Shown piece by piece: positions 18,839 to 26,809 of a stretch of DNA of 64,000 bases. The DNA is from CAWCUK01 sp963798775. GTDB lineage: Bacteria; Bacteroidota; Ignavibacteria; Ignavibacteriales; Ignavibacteriaceae. Positions within the stretch are counted from its first letter, which is position 1; each line of letters starts with the position of its first letter. Position numbers and translations under genes: made by a program. The stretch is taken from NCBI GenBank assembly GCA_963798775.1, contig CAWCUK010000005.1, positions 245,966-309,965 of the forward strand. Reading direction: 5' to 3'. The notes below the pieces were generated by a model, which worked only from the letters and a program-made list of their open reading frames with translations, made no database searches and was not told where the DNA came from.

Positions 18839-20965
18839 ATGGAGTTAGAAAATTTCAGTTACGATAATAAGATTGTAAAGGATTTCGCGCTTGCTACTGT
18901 GGTATGGGGCGTAATCGGAATGCTAGTTGGAGTCATTATCGCAACTCAACTCTTTTTCCCGGCGTTAAATTTTAATTTGCCGTTTACTACTTTCGGACGA
19001 ATTCGTCCCTTGCACACCAACGCGGTTATTTTTGCGTTTGTCGGTAACGCTATTTTTATGGGCGTTTATTATTCTCTGCAGCGTTTGTGTAAAGCCAGAA
19101 TGTACAGTGACTGGCTTAGTAAATTCCATTTTTGGGGATGGCAGCTTATTATTGTTGCCGCGGTTATTTCACTTCCTCTCGGATTAACTACAAGTAAAGA
19201 ATATGCCGAACTTGAATGGCCGATTGATATCGGAATTACTCTTGTTTGGGTTGCGTTCGGTATCAATATGTTCGGTACAATAATTAAAAGAAGAGAAAGC
19301 CATTTATACGTAGCAATTTGGTTTTATATTGCAACCTGGGTTACTGTGGCCGTTCTTCATATTGTAAATTCAATTGAAGTTCCGGTTAGTTTTATGAAAA
19401 GTTATCCTGTTTATGCCGGCGTTCAGGATGCTTTGGTTCAATGGTGGTACGGGCATAATGCCGTGGCGTTCTTCTTAACAACTCCTTATCTGGGACTTAT
19501 GTATTATTATCTGCCGAAAGCTGCTAACCGGCCGATTTATTCTTACAAGCTTTCAATTATCCATTTTTGGGCATTAATTTTTATTTATATCTGGGCAGGC
19601 CCTCATCATCTGCTTTATTCAGCTTTGCCGGATTGGGCTCAGTCTCTCGGAACTGTTTTTTCAATTATGCTTATTGCTCCTTCCTGGGGAGGTATGATTA
19701 ATGGTCTCTTAACTCTACGCGGAGCTTGGGATAAAGTGCGCGAAGATCCCATTCTAAAATTTATGGTAGTTGCAATTACTGCGTATGGTATGGCAACTTT
19801 TGAAGGCCCTATGTTATCGCTTAAAAATGTAAACGCTATTGCGCATTTTACGGATTGGATAATTGCCCATGTTCATATAGGCGCTTTGGGCTGGAACGGT
19901 TTTTTAACTTTCGGAATTCTTTATTGGCTGATTCCTAAAATATATAAAACAGATTTATATTCTAAAAAATTAGCCAATCTTCATTTCTGGATCGGATCAT
20001 TGGGAATAGTTTTTTATGCGTCGTCAATGTACTGGTCGGGTGTTACTCAATCTTTAATGTGGAAACAATTTACTCCGCTTGGTACACTTCAATATCCAAA
20101 TTTTTTGGAGACCACATTGCAAATTATTCCAATGTATATGATTCGTGCCGCGGGCGGTTTCTTATATTTATCCGGCGTTATAATAATGGCTTATAATTTA
20201 GTTAAAACCGCTAAACAAGGATCATTTTTAGCCGAAGAAGCAGCTCAAGCACCGGCACTGTTAAAATATAAGGATCAGTTCAAGAAAGGTAACAGACATC
20301 GTTGGTTGGAAGGAAAGCCAATTTTGTTTTTAGTGGCTTCTACAATAGTAATTCTTATCGGAGGTTTAGTTGAATTTTTACCTACATTTTTAGTTAAATC
20401 TAATATTCCGACTATTTCCAGTGTAAAACCATATTCTCCTTTAGAGTTACAAGGACGAGATATATATATTCGTGAAGGCTGCGTAAGCTGTCACTCGCAA
20501 TTAGTCCGCCCATTCAGATCAGAAACTGAAAGATACGGCGAATATTCAAAAGCAGGCGAATATGTTTATGATCATCCTTTCTTATGGGGTTCTAAACGTA
20601 CAGGGCCTGATTTGCACCGCGTAGGCAATAAATATCCAAATTTGTGGCATTATCTCCATATGGAGAATCCATCCTCAATGTCACCGGGTTCAATTATGCC
20701 TAATTTCCCGTGGCTGCTTGTAAATAATTTAGATACATCCACAACAATAAGTAAAATTGCCGCTATGAGAAATATAGGTGTTCCTTATGCCGAAGGTTAT
20801 GAATATAAGGCAAATGCAGATTTAGAAAAACAAGCCGAAGAAATAGCGTTGGATCTCCAGAAAAATGGTGTTGCGGCAGAACCGAATAAAGAGATTATCG
20901 CGCTGATTGCCTATTTACAAAGGCTTGGAACAGATATTAAAGTAAATACAACCGCAAACAAATAA
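18839..20965 (+). CDS. ccoNO: cbb3-type cytochrome c oxidase, fused subunits I and II (CcoN-CcoO)
   Basis: A 708-residue fusion. Residues 1 to about 480 are CcoN, with 12 helices, haem/CuB ligands in the segments RIRPLHTNAV, QWWYGHNAVAFF, GPHHLLY and HVHIGALGWNG. From about residue 490 a single helix leads into CcoO, a membrane-anchored mono-haem cytochrome c with CVSCH at 548-552 and the axial Met in GSIMPNFPWL. It reduces O2 at high affinity with proton pumping in the inner membrane. Fusion of N and O is known in parts of the Bacteroidota/Chlorobiota group. AAAGGAG precedes the ATG at 18839. Confidence 0.95.
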   Translation: MELENFSYDNKIVKDFALATVVWGVIGMLVGVIIATQLFFPALNFNLPFTTFGRIRPLHTNAVIFAFVGNAIFMGVYYSLQRLCKARMYSDWLSKFHFWGWQLIIVAAVISLPLGLTTSKEYAELEWPIDIGITLVWVAFGINMFGTIIKRRESHLYVAIWFYIATWVTVAVLHIVNSIEVPVSFMKSYPVYAGVQDALVQWWYGHNAVAFFLTTPYLGLMYYYLPKAANRPIYSYKLSIIHFWALIFIYIWAGPHHLLYSALPDWAQSLGTVFSIMLIAPSWGGMINGLLTLRGAWDKVREDPILKFMVVAITAYGMATFEGPMLSLKNVNAIAHFTDWIIAHVHIGALGWNGFLTFGILYWLIPKIYKTDLYSKKLANLHFWIGSLGIVFYASSMYWSGVTQSLMWKQFTPLGTLQYPNFLETTLQIIPMYMIRAAGGFLYLSGVIIMAYNLVKTAKQGSFLAEEAAQAPALLKYKDQFKKGNRHRWLEGKPILFLVASTIVILIGGLVEFLPTFLVKSNIPTISSVKPYSPLELQGRDIYIREGCVSCHSQLVRPFRSETERYGEYSKAGEYVYDHPFLWGSKRTGPDLHRVGNKYPNLWHYLHMENPSSMSPGSIMPNFPWLLVNNLDTSTTISKIAAMRNIGVPYAEGYEYKANADLEKQAEEIALDLQKNGVAAEPNKEIIALIAYLQRLGTDIKVNTTANK

Positions 20966-20976
20966 GAGAGAAGAAA

Positions 20977-21177
20977 ATGTTCAGCAATTATTTAAAAACA
21001 ATTGAAGGCATTGCAAATTATCCGATGTTTTCTCTTTTAGTATTCTTCATCTTCTTTGTTGTGCTTCTTGTTTGGGTTTTAAAGATGGATAAAAAATATA
21101 TAAAGAGAATGGAGCAATTGCCTCTAGAACTTCAAAATACTCCGGAAAATAATTTTACAGGTGATTATAATGATTAA
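20977..21177 (+). CDS. ccoQ: cbb3 oxidase small subunit CcoQ
   Basis: 66 residues with one central helix (FSLLVFFIFFVVLLVWVLKM) and a short charged tail, at the CcoQ position between CcoNO and CcoP. CcoQ stabilises the complex. Sequence conservation is low in this family, so the call rests on size, topology and position. Its last codons overlap the start of ccoP. Confidence 0.8.
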   Translation: MFSNYLKTIEGIANYPMFSLLVFFIFFVVLLVWVLKMDKKYIKRMEQLPLELQNTPENNFTGDYND

Positions 21178-22039
21178 TAAATTGAAATTCGGCAGATTCA
21201 AATTATCGCTTCTGTTTCTGATAATTTTTTCTGTATTTAATAAAGTATACGCGCAGGCTAATGTTACGGAAGTTGGGGATTCATTTTATGATGTACTTGC
21301 TCTTTCTTTTGTAATTATGCTTCTGGTTATTCTTTTCGGATTTTTTATGTTTGGAACCGAGGAGAAATCTGAGGAAGTTGGCGCTTACGAAAAGAAAGAA
21401 AAGAAACCTTTATGGGCAAAAATTAAATATTATCTTAATCGTGCCGAACCTTTAGAAAAAGAAGATGAAATATTATTAGAGCACGATTACGACGGAATAA
21501 AGGAACTCGATAATAGAATCCCGCCATGGTTTCAGTACCTGTTCTACGGAACTATTATTTTCGCTATTTATTATATGTTTAATTACGAAATATTTAAAAC
21601 CGGCGAAAGTCAGGCAGAAGAATATATGGCGGAAGTTCACGCCGCGGAAGTTCAGCAGGCGCAATTAGAGAAATCGGGCGCGTTAGTAAACGCAGAAACA
21701 GTTACAAGATTAACAGATCCGGCTGATTTAGCAGAAGGTAAAGATATTTTTAAATCGAATTGTGTAGCCTGCCACGGCCCTGAGGGAGGCGGAGTTGTAG
21801 GCCCTAATTTAACCGATGATTATTGGATTCACGGCGGTGGGATAAAAAATATTTATACTACAATATCAGAAGGCGTTCCATCAAAAGGTATGGTTAGCTG
21901 GAAAACTCAATTAAATCCGAAACAAATACAAAAAGTTGCAAGTTTTGTAATGAGCATACACGGAACAAATCCCGCGAATCCAAAGCCGCCGCAGGGAACT
22001 AAATATGAAGAACAAGGTGAAAAAGAGGATAATAAATAA
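21170..22039 (+). CDS. ccoP: cbb3 oxidase cytochrome c subunit CcoP, mono-haem form
   Basis: 289 residues from the ATG at 21170, preferred over an upstream in-frame GTG at 21161 because AGGTGA sits at the right distance from the ATG. After a hydrophobic leader (about 5-28) and a helix at about 37-57, the CcoP N-terminal domain (LDNRIPPWFQYLFYGTIIF) provides another anchor. One cytochrome c domain follows with CVACH at 198-202 and the axial Met probably in SKGMVSW. Classical proteobacterial CcoP has two haems; only one CxxCH is present here, as in many Bacteroidota. The gene overlaps ccoQ by 8 bp. Confidence 0.92.
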   Translation: MINKLKFGRFKLSLLFLIIFSVFNKVYAQANVTEVGDSFYDVLALSFVIMLLVILFGFFMFGTEEKSEEVGAYEKKEKKPLWAKIKYYLNRAEPLEKEDEILLEHDYDGIKELDNRIPPWFQYLFYGTIIFAIYYMFNYEIFKTGESQAEEYMAEVHAAEVQQAQLEKSGALVNAETVTRLTDPADLAEGKDIFKSNCVACHGPEGGGVVGPNLTDDYWIHGGGIKNIYTTISEGVPSKGMVSWKTQLNPKQIQKVASFVMSIHGTNPANPKPPQGTKYEEQGEKEDNK

Positions 22040-22061
22040 TCTTAAATTAAAATAGATAATT

Positions 22062-23471
22062 ATGAATGATGTTTTAGAAGATAAAGAAACTTTTAGAGAC
22101 CAACTTTCTACAGTAAGTAAAGAAGGAAAAAGAAATTGGGTTTATCCTAAAAAACCTTTCGGTAAATTTTATAACGCAAGAACAATTGTTAGCTTTATAT
22201 TACTGGCTGTTTTATTTATAACTCCTTTTATAAAAGTTGAAGGTCATCCTTTCATGCTGTTTGATGTGCTGAATAGAAATTTCATTTTATTCGGCCTCGC
22301 TTTCGGCCCGCATGATTTCCATCTTTTTGTACTCGCGTTTATTGCCTTAATTGTTTTTGTAATACTTTTTACGGTTGTTTTTGGCAGAGTATTTTGCGGA
22401 TGGGCCTGTCCTCAAACTATTTTTATGGAAATGGTTTTCCGTAAAATTGAATATTGGATTGAAGGAAACGCCAACGAGCAAAGAAAATTAACTAAGGCTC
22501 CTTGGACTTCTAAAAAAATTTTCAAAAAAGGATTAAAGCATATAATATTTTTTGCAATCGCTTTTATCATTTCAAATGTTTTTCTTTCTTACATAATAGG
22601 CATTGATCAGTTAAAAAAAATAATTACTGATCCGCCTTCACAGCATTTAGACGGACTATTTGCCATTTTAGCTTTTTCTGGAGTTTTTTATTGGGTATTC
22701 GCATATTTTCGTGAACAGGCGTGCACAATAGTTTGTCCCTACGGAAGACTTCAAGGTGTTCTGCTCGATCAAGATTCTATTGTTATCGCTTATGATCATA
22801 AAAGAGGCGAACCCAGAGGCAAAATTAAGAAGAATGAAATAAACGACAGTAACAAAGGTGATTGTATTGATTGTAAACTTTGCGTTGATGTATGTCCCAC
22901 CGGAATTGATATAAGAAACGGTATCCAGCTTGAATGCGTAAACTGTACGGCTTGTATTGACGCATGTAATTATGTGATGGAAAAAGTTGATCGTCCCAAA
23001 AATTTAATAAAATATGCTTCGTTAAACGGCATAGAAAAGAAAACTAAATTTAAAATTACTACAAGAATGATAAGTTATTCTGTGGTTCTTCTGCTTTTAA
23101 TTTCATTGCTAGGTTATCTTCTTTCGGTAAGAACAGATTTTAGTATAAATGTTTTAAGAACTCCCGGAATGCTTTTTCAGGAACAGCCGGGAAATATGGT
23201 AAGCAATCTTTATGATATAAATATGGTAAATAAAACTTTTCATGATGTTCCCATTAACTTAAAGTTGGAAAATAAAGAAGGCGAATTAAAGGTTATTGGG
23301 AAAGATCTTTTTCTTAAATCGCAAGGCAATGATGATGCTAAATTTATGATTCTGCTTCCAAAATCTGAACTTAAAAAAATGAATACTCCAATTACAATCG
23401 GAATTTATTCTAAAGATAAATTATTGAAGAAAATAAATTCATCTTTTCTTGGCCCGGTAAATAAAGATTAA
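22062..23471 (+). CDS. ccoG: cbb3 oxidase accessory ferredoxin-like protein CcoG (RdxA/FixG)
   Basis: 469 residues with several membrane helices and a polyferredoxin core: CGWACPQTIFMEM, then CIDCKLCVDVCPTGID and CVNCTACIDACN, giving two 4Fe-4S sites. A C-terminal Ig-like FixG domain follows the last helix. CcoG acts as a cupric reductase supplying Cu(I) for CuB assembly. It lies 22 bp after ccoP in the same operon. Confidence 0.93.
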   Translation: MNDVLEDKETFRDQLSTVSKEGKRNWVYPKKPFGKFYNARTIVSFILLAVLFITPFIKVEGHPFMLFDVLNRNFILFGLAFGPHDFHLFVLAFIALIVFVILFTVVFGRVFCGWACPQTIFMEMVFRKIEYWIEGNANEQRKLTKAPWTSKKIFKKGLKHIIFFAIAFIISNVFLSYIIGIDQLKKIITDPPSQHLDGLFAILAFSGVFYWVFAYFREQACTIVCPYGRLQGVLLDQDSIVIAYDHKRGEPRGKIKKNEINDSNKGDCIDCKLCVDVCPTGIDIRNGIQLECVNCTACIDACNYVMEKVDRPKNLIKYASLNGIEKKTKFKITTRMISYSVVLLLLISLLGYLLSVRTDFSINVLRTPGMLFQEQPGNMVSNLYDINMVNKTFHDVPINLKLENKEGELKVIGKDLFLKSQGNDDAKFMILLPKSELKKMNTPITIGIYSKDKLLKKINSSFLGPVNKD

Positions 23472-23476
23472 GAAAT

Positions 23477-23926
23477 ATGTTTAAGAAAATTAAATTTAAC
23501 TGGGGATTCGGTATTTTACTTATATGCCTTATTTTTATGGGCACTACTGTAGTTAGAGTAGTCAGCATGATGAATAAAGATGTTGATCTGGTGACCGATA
23601 ATTATTATGAAAAAGAATTAGATTATCAGCAGCAAATCAATAAAGAATCCAGAACCGCATCGATGAAAAAGGAAGTTGAAATTAAATATTCCGACAAAAT
23701 TATAATCCTTAATTTCAATAATCCTTCTACAAATATTGACGGACAAGTTTATTTTTATCGTCCTTCTAATTCTAAAATGGATTTTAAAATCCCTCTAAAA
23801 GTAGATGGAAACGGAAAACAGAGAATAGACGCATCTTCGATTATAAAAGGTATGTGGCATGTTCAGGTTTCCTGGAATGAAAAAGATAAAGATTTTTATT
23901 CTGAACAAACTATATTTGTAAATTAA
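23477..23926 (+). CDS. ccoH: FixH family protein (CcoH)
   Basis: 149 residues: one N-terminal helix (FGILLICLIFMGTTVVRVV), then the FixH-type stretch DLVTDNYYEKELDYQQQI and a beta-rich periplasmic domain ending WHVQVSWNEKDKDFYSEQ. It assists assembly or stability of the cbb3 complex. The gene is 5 bp after ccoG and 2 bp before the next gene. Confidence 0.88.
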   Translation: MFKKIKFNWGFGILLICLIFMGTTVVRVVSMMNKDVDLVTDNYYEKELDYQQQINKESRTASMKKEVEIKYSDKIIILNFNNPSTNIDGQVYFYRPSNSKMDFKIPLKVDGNGKQRIDASSIIKGMWHVQVSWNEKDKDFYSEQTIFVN

Positions 23927-23928
23927 TT

Positions 23929-24645
23929 ATGCAGACTGAAATTTGGGCCGCGTTTGTTTTGGGATTTCTCGGAAGTTTCCACTGTATAGGGATGTGCGGA
24001 CCCATCGCGCTTGCTCTCCCGGTTCCTAAATCTACAAATACTTCTTTTATTTCGGGGAGAATTTTATATAATTTAGGTCGTGTTATTTCTTATTCAATTC
24101 TAGGAGCTGTTTTTGGTTTATTGGGTAAGGGAATTGCTCTTTCCGGCTTTCAGCAAATTTTATCTATTTCGCTTGGAATAATTATTATAGCAGTTATTAT
24201 TCTTCCACAAAATTTGAAGAATCATTTTTATAAATTTATTCCGGTTCACAAAATTACTTCTCCTTTCCGTTCTTCAATCGGCAAATTATTTAAGGTGGGT
24301 ACTTTAAATTCTCTCCTCGCTATAGGATTCCTAAACGGTTTTTTACCATGCGGTTTTGTTTATATGGGAGTTGCTGCCGCAATTGCAAGCGGTGGAATTT
24401 TATCCGGAGCTTTAGTGATGGCCGGTTTCGGTCTGGGCACTTTTCCCGCTATGTTTACAATCTCTGTTTTTGGTAAATATATAAATTTAAATGTTAGAAA
24501 ATACTTACGAAAAGCCACTCCTGTTTTTGCGCTTATTCTTGGAATTATTTTTATTCTAAGAGGATTAAATTTGGGAATACCGTATGTCAGTCCTAAACTT
24601 TCATCACATTCGGTTAACCCCACAGAACAAATGCATAAACATTAA
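23929..24645 (+). CDS. TauE/SafE (UreH-like) membrane protein of the cbb3 operon
   Basis: 238 residues with about six helices and the family motifs FLGSFHCIGMCGPI near the N-terminus and GFLNGFLPCGFVYMGVAAA in the middle, each with a Cys suited to copper binding. Proteins of this type follow ccoH in many cbb3 operons and are thought to move copper or help assembly. This is the last gene of the operon, closed by a strong terminator. Confidence 0.85.
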   Translation: MQTEIWAAFVLGFLGSFHCIGMCGPIALALPVPKSTNTSFISGRILYNLGRVISYSILGAVFGLLGKGIALSGFQQILSISLGIIIIAVIILPQNLKNHFYKFIPVHKITSPFRSSIGKLFKVGTLNSLLAIGFLNGFLPCGFVYMGVAAAIASGGILSGALVMAGFGLGTFPAMFTISVFGKYINLNVRKYLRKATPVFALILGIIFILRGLNLGIPYVSPKLSSHSVNPTEQMHKH

Positions 24646-24694
24646 TAATCTACATCCTATCTTTTTAATTTTCCGCAAAAAATTCAACAAAAAA

Positions 24695-24722
24695 AGCCCT
24701 GCAAAATTTCTTCCGCAGGGCT
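24695..24722 (+). terminator. Terminator at the end of the cbb3 operon
   Basis: Stem AGCCCTGC / GCAGGGCT with a 12-base loop. A-rich on the left and AT-rich on the right, so it may also serve the convergent T9SS-cargo gene. Confidence 0.65.
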
Positions 24723-24746
24723 AATAAAAAGAGTAAATGTGTTAAT

Positions 24747-25922
24747 TTATTTCATTAACATCATTTTTTTAGAAATAGAATTACCGTTAACATTAACTCG
24801 ATAAATATAAGTACCGCTGGCTAAGTTTTTAGCATTAAAATTAACAGTATGAGCACCGGCTTCTTGTACACCGTTTACAAGATCAACAACTTTTTCACCT
24901 ATTAGATTATAAACAGAAAGAGTTACATGTCCTGCTTCCGGCATATTATAGGTAATTTGAGTTGACGGGTTAAACGGATTCGGATAATTTTGAGCTAAGC
25001 TGAATTCACCCGGAATTGTAGCAACATTAACTTCTATAACATTTGAATATTCGAATGTTCCGTCAAAGTTAACTTGTTTTAATCTGTATTGATATTTTCC
25101 GGTTTTTTGAATTTTATCGTTGAATGTATAAATGTTAGCTTCGGTTGTGGTTCCCTTGCCGTTTATATATCCAACTTTAGCAAAAATACCTTCATCATTT
25201 CTTCTCTGAACTTCGAAACCGGCATTATTAATTTCACTTGCGGTAATCCAATGAAGTTCAACATTATTACCTGAAACTGCTGATTTAAAAGAAATTAATT
25301 CAACAGGAAGTACATTCTCAGTAGGATTCCATGCAACATAATCAAGATTAACGGTTACATCGGGAGTTCCGTTAGGAGCGTACATCCATATCGCGTCAAT
25401 TGATACAGGATCTGCGATTGTGCCGTCGCTTAATACCCAAGCATGCCACTGTGTGGTATCCTCTAAATTCCATTCATAGAAATGCCATTCACCGTCTCTA
25501 ATAACTTCTAAAGAATCACTAATTGAAGCGGTAGAAGGGGCATCTAAACCAATTCCGCAAGTTAAACCTTGGTCACCGCCGGTTACTTTAAGAGCATAAC
25601 CAATATAACCTGTAGTCCCTAAAGTATCGTTCTGAGATAAAGCGGCGGATGTTCCGGATGCAAAACGCATAGACCAATCATCACTCTTTGAAGTATCATC
25701 ATACAGCACAAAGTGCATTGAAGCCGCACCCATAAAAGCCGTTGATGAATCAAGCATATAATCTCTGTTCAGAAAACCTACAGAGGAACCGGAGAAGTTT
25801 GGATGAGTAGCGTTAAAATGGCCCAAATCTCCGTTTTCAAAATTATCAATTACATGAACTTGAGAAAAAGCAAAAGGCGCAGCAAAGAGAATGATTAAAA
25901 AGAATTGTATGATACGTTTCAT
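24747..25922 (-). CDS. Secreted protein with type IX secretion sorting domain
   Basis: 391 residues: Sec signal (QFFLIILFAAPFAFSQ), a beta-rich N-terminal domain resembling a carbohydrate-binding jelly roll (DNFENGDLGHF, WHFYEWNLEDTTQWHAW), a fibronectin-like segment (LPVELISFKSAVSGNNVELHW) and a C-terminal T9SS type A domain with AQNYPNPFNPSTQITY, VYNLIGEKV and GTYIYRVNVNG. It is probably exported across the outer membrane and anchored at or released from the surface. No catalytic motif was seen; sugar binding is an inference. Confidence 0.88.
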   Translation of the reverse strand: MKRIIQFFLIILFAAPFAFSQVHVIDNFENGDLGHFNATHPNFSGSSVGFLNRDYMLDSSTAFMGAASMHFVLYDDTSKSDDWSMRFASGTSAALSQNDTLGTTGYIGYALKVTGGDQGLTCGIGLDAPSTASISDSLEVIRDGEWHFYEWNLEDTTQWHAWVLSDGTIADPVSIDAIWMYAPNGTPDVTVNLDYVAWNPTENVLPVELISFKSAVSGNNVELHWITASEINNAGFEVQRRNDEGIFAKVGYINGKGTTTEANIYTFNDKIQKTGKYQYRLKQVNFDGTFEYSNVIEVNVATIPGEFSLAQNYPNPFNPSTQITYNMPEAGHVTLSVYNLIGEKVVDLVNGVQEAGAHTVNFNAKNLASGTYIYRVNVNGNSISKKMMLMK

Positions 25923-26096
25923 ATGGAATCCTCCTAGATATGTGAATGAAAATAATTAAAGATATTCATTTAACGGAGTAATGCGCTCAATATTGTAAAT
26001 AAATATTTTATGTAATATATAAATATTTGGAGAAAAAAAAATACTTGAAAAATAAATCAGTACTATTTAAGTGACCTTAAGATATCGGAAAAGAAA

Positions 26097-26115
26097 GCCC
26101 GTAATTAACACGGGC
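26097..26115 (-). terminator. Rho-independent terminator of the HU gene
   Basis: Stem GCCCGT / ACGGGC read on the minus strand and followed by TTTCTTTT, just past the HU stop. Confidence 0.7.
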
Positions 26116-26133
26116 CATAATAAACTATAGAAT

Positions 26134-26526
26134 TTATTTTTTCTTTGTTTTTGTAGTTGAAGCAGACTTTGTTGTTTTAGCTGCTTTAGCGGTTTTAGCT
26201 TTTGGAGTTTTTGCTGCTTTTGGTGCTTTTGCGTCTTTAGGAGGAAATACAGCATCCTTAGCGGCTTTTGCTATTCTGAATTTTAGAGCTTTTTTAGCAG
26301 GTATAACCATTGTTTCGCCGGTGGCGGGGTTTCTGCCGGTTCTCTTTTTACGGTTAACTACCAATAACTTCCCTAAACCGGGAATTACAAAAGATTTTTT
26401 TGCTTCCTTATATGCTAAGGCGGCTAATTCATCTAAAAATTGACCAGTCAATTTTTTTGTTGACCCGGTTTTCGTTGCGAGATGATCGATGATTTGAGAT
26501 TTGGTCATTGGTTTACCAGTTGCCAT
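26134..26526 (-). CDS. HU-family DNA-binding protein with histone-H1-like tail
   Basis: 130 residues. Residues 1-95 are an HU/IHF domain (MTKSQIIDHLATKTG, FVIPGLGKL, RTGRNPATGETMVIPA). The arm region GRNPATGE is intact, so DNA bending is expected. Residues about 96-130 form a Lys/Ala/Thr/Pro-rich tail (KAPKAAKTPKAKTAKAAK) like the C-terminus of histone H1. Such tails are known in a few bacteria and add DNA-compacting capacity. No Shine-Dalgarno sequence is evident before the ATG at 26524-26526. Confidence 0.9.
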   Translation of the reverse strand: MATGKPMTKSQIIDHLATKTGSTKKLTGQFLDELAALAYKEAKKSFVIPGLGKLLVVNRKKRTGRNPATGETMVIPAKKALKFRIAKAAKDAVFPPKDAKAPKAAKTPKAKTAKAAKTTKSASTTKTKKK

Positions 26527-26809
26527 ATATAAGCCTCTATATTTAATTGTGAATGTTTAGTTCGAATTGAAAATAAATATAATTTCTGTTAAATAAAATA
26601 ATTATTTAAAATATTTTCAAAAAAGATAATTCATACGAAAGCCAATAATAGGCTATTTGTGCGCTAGCCGGTTGAACAACACTTCTATTAGAGGCTTTAG
26701 CGGTTTCATCTATTCTAATTTCCACAGATGGAATTACTTTGCAGCTTTCTTTTTTTTATTTATTTTGATGAAGATAATGTCATCTATTTGTTTACTATAA
26801 TTTTTTTCA

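Noticed and set aside
26640..26740. Possible tRNA-like sequence between HU and the receptor-like gene
   Set aside because: The GC-richer stretch cannot be folded into a cloverleaf with a conserved T-loop; no tRNA or rRNA was seen anywhere in the window.
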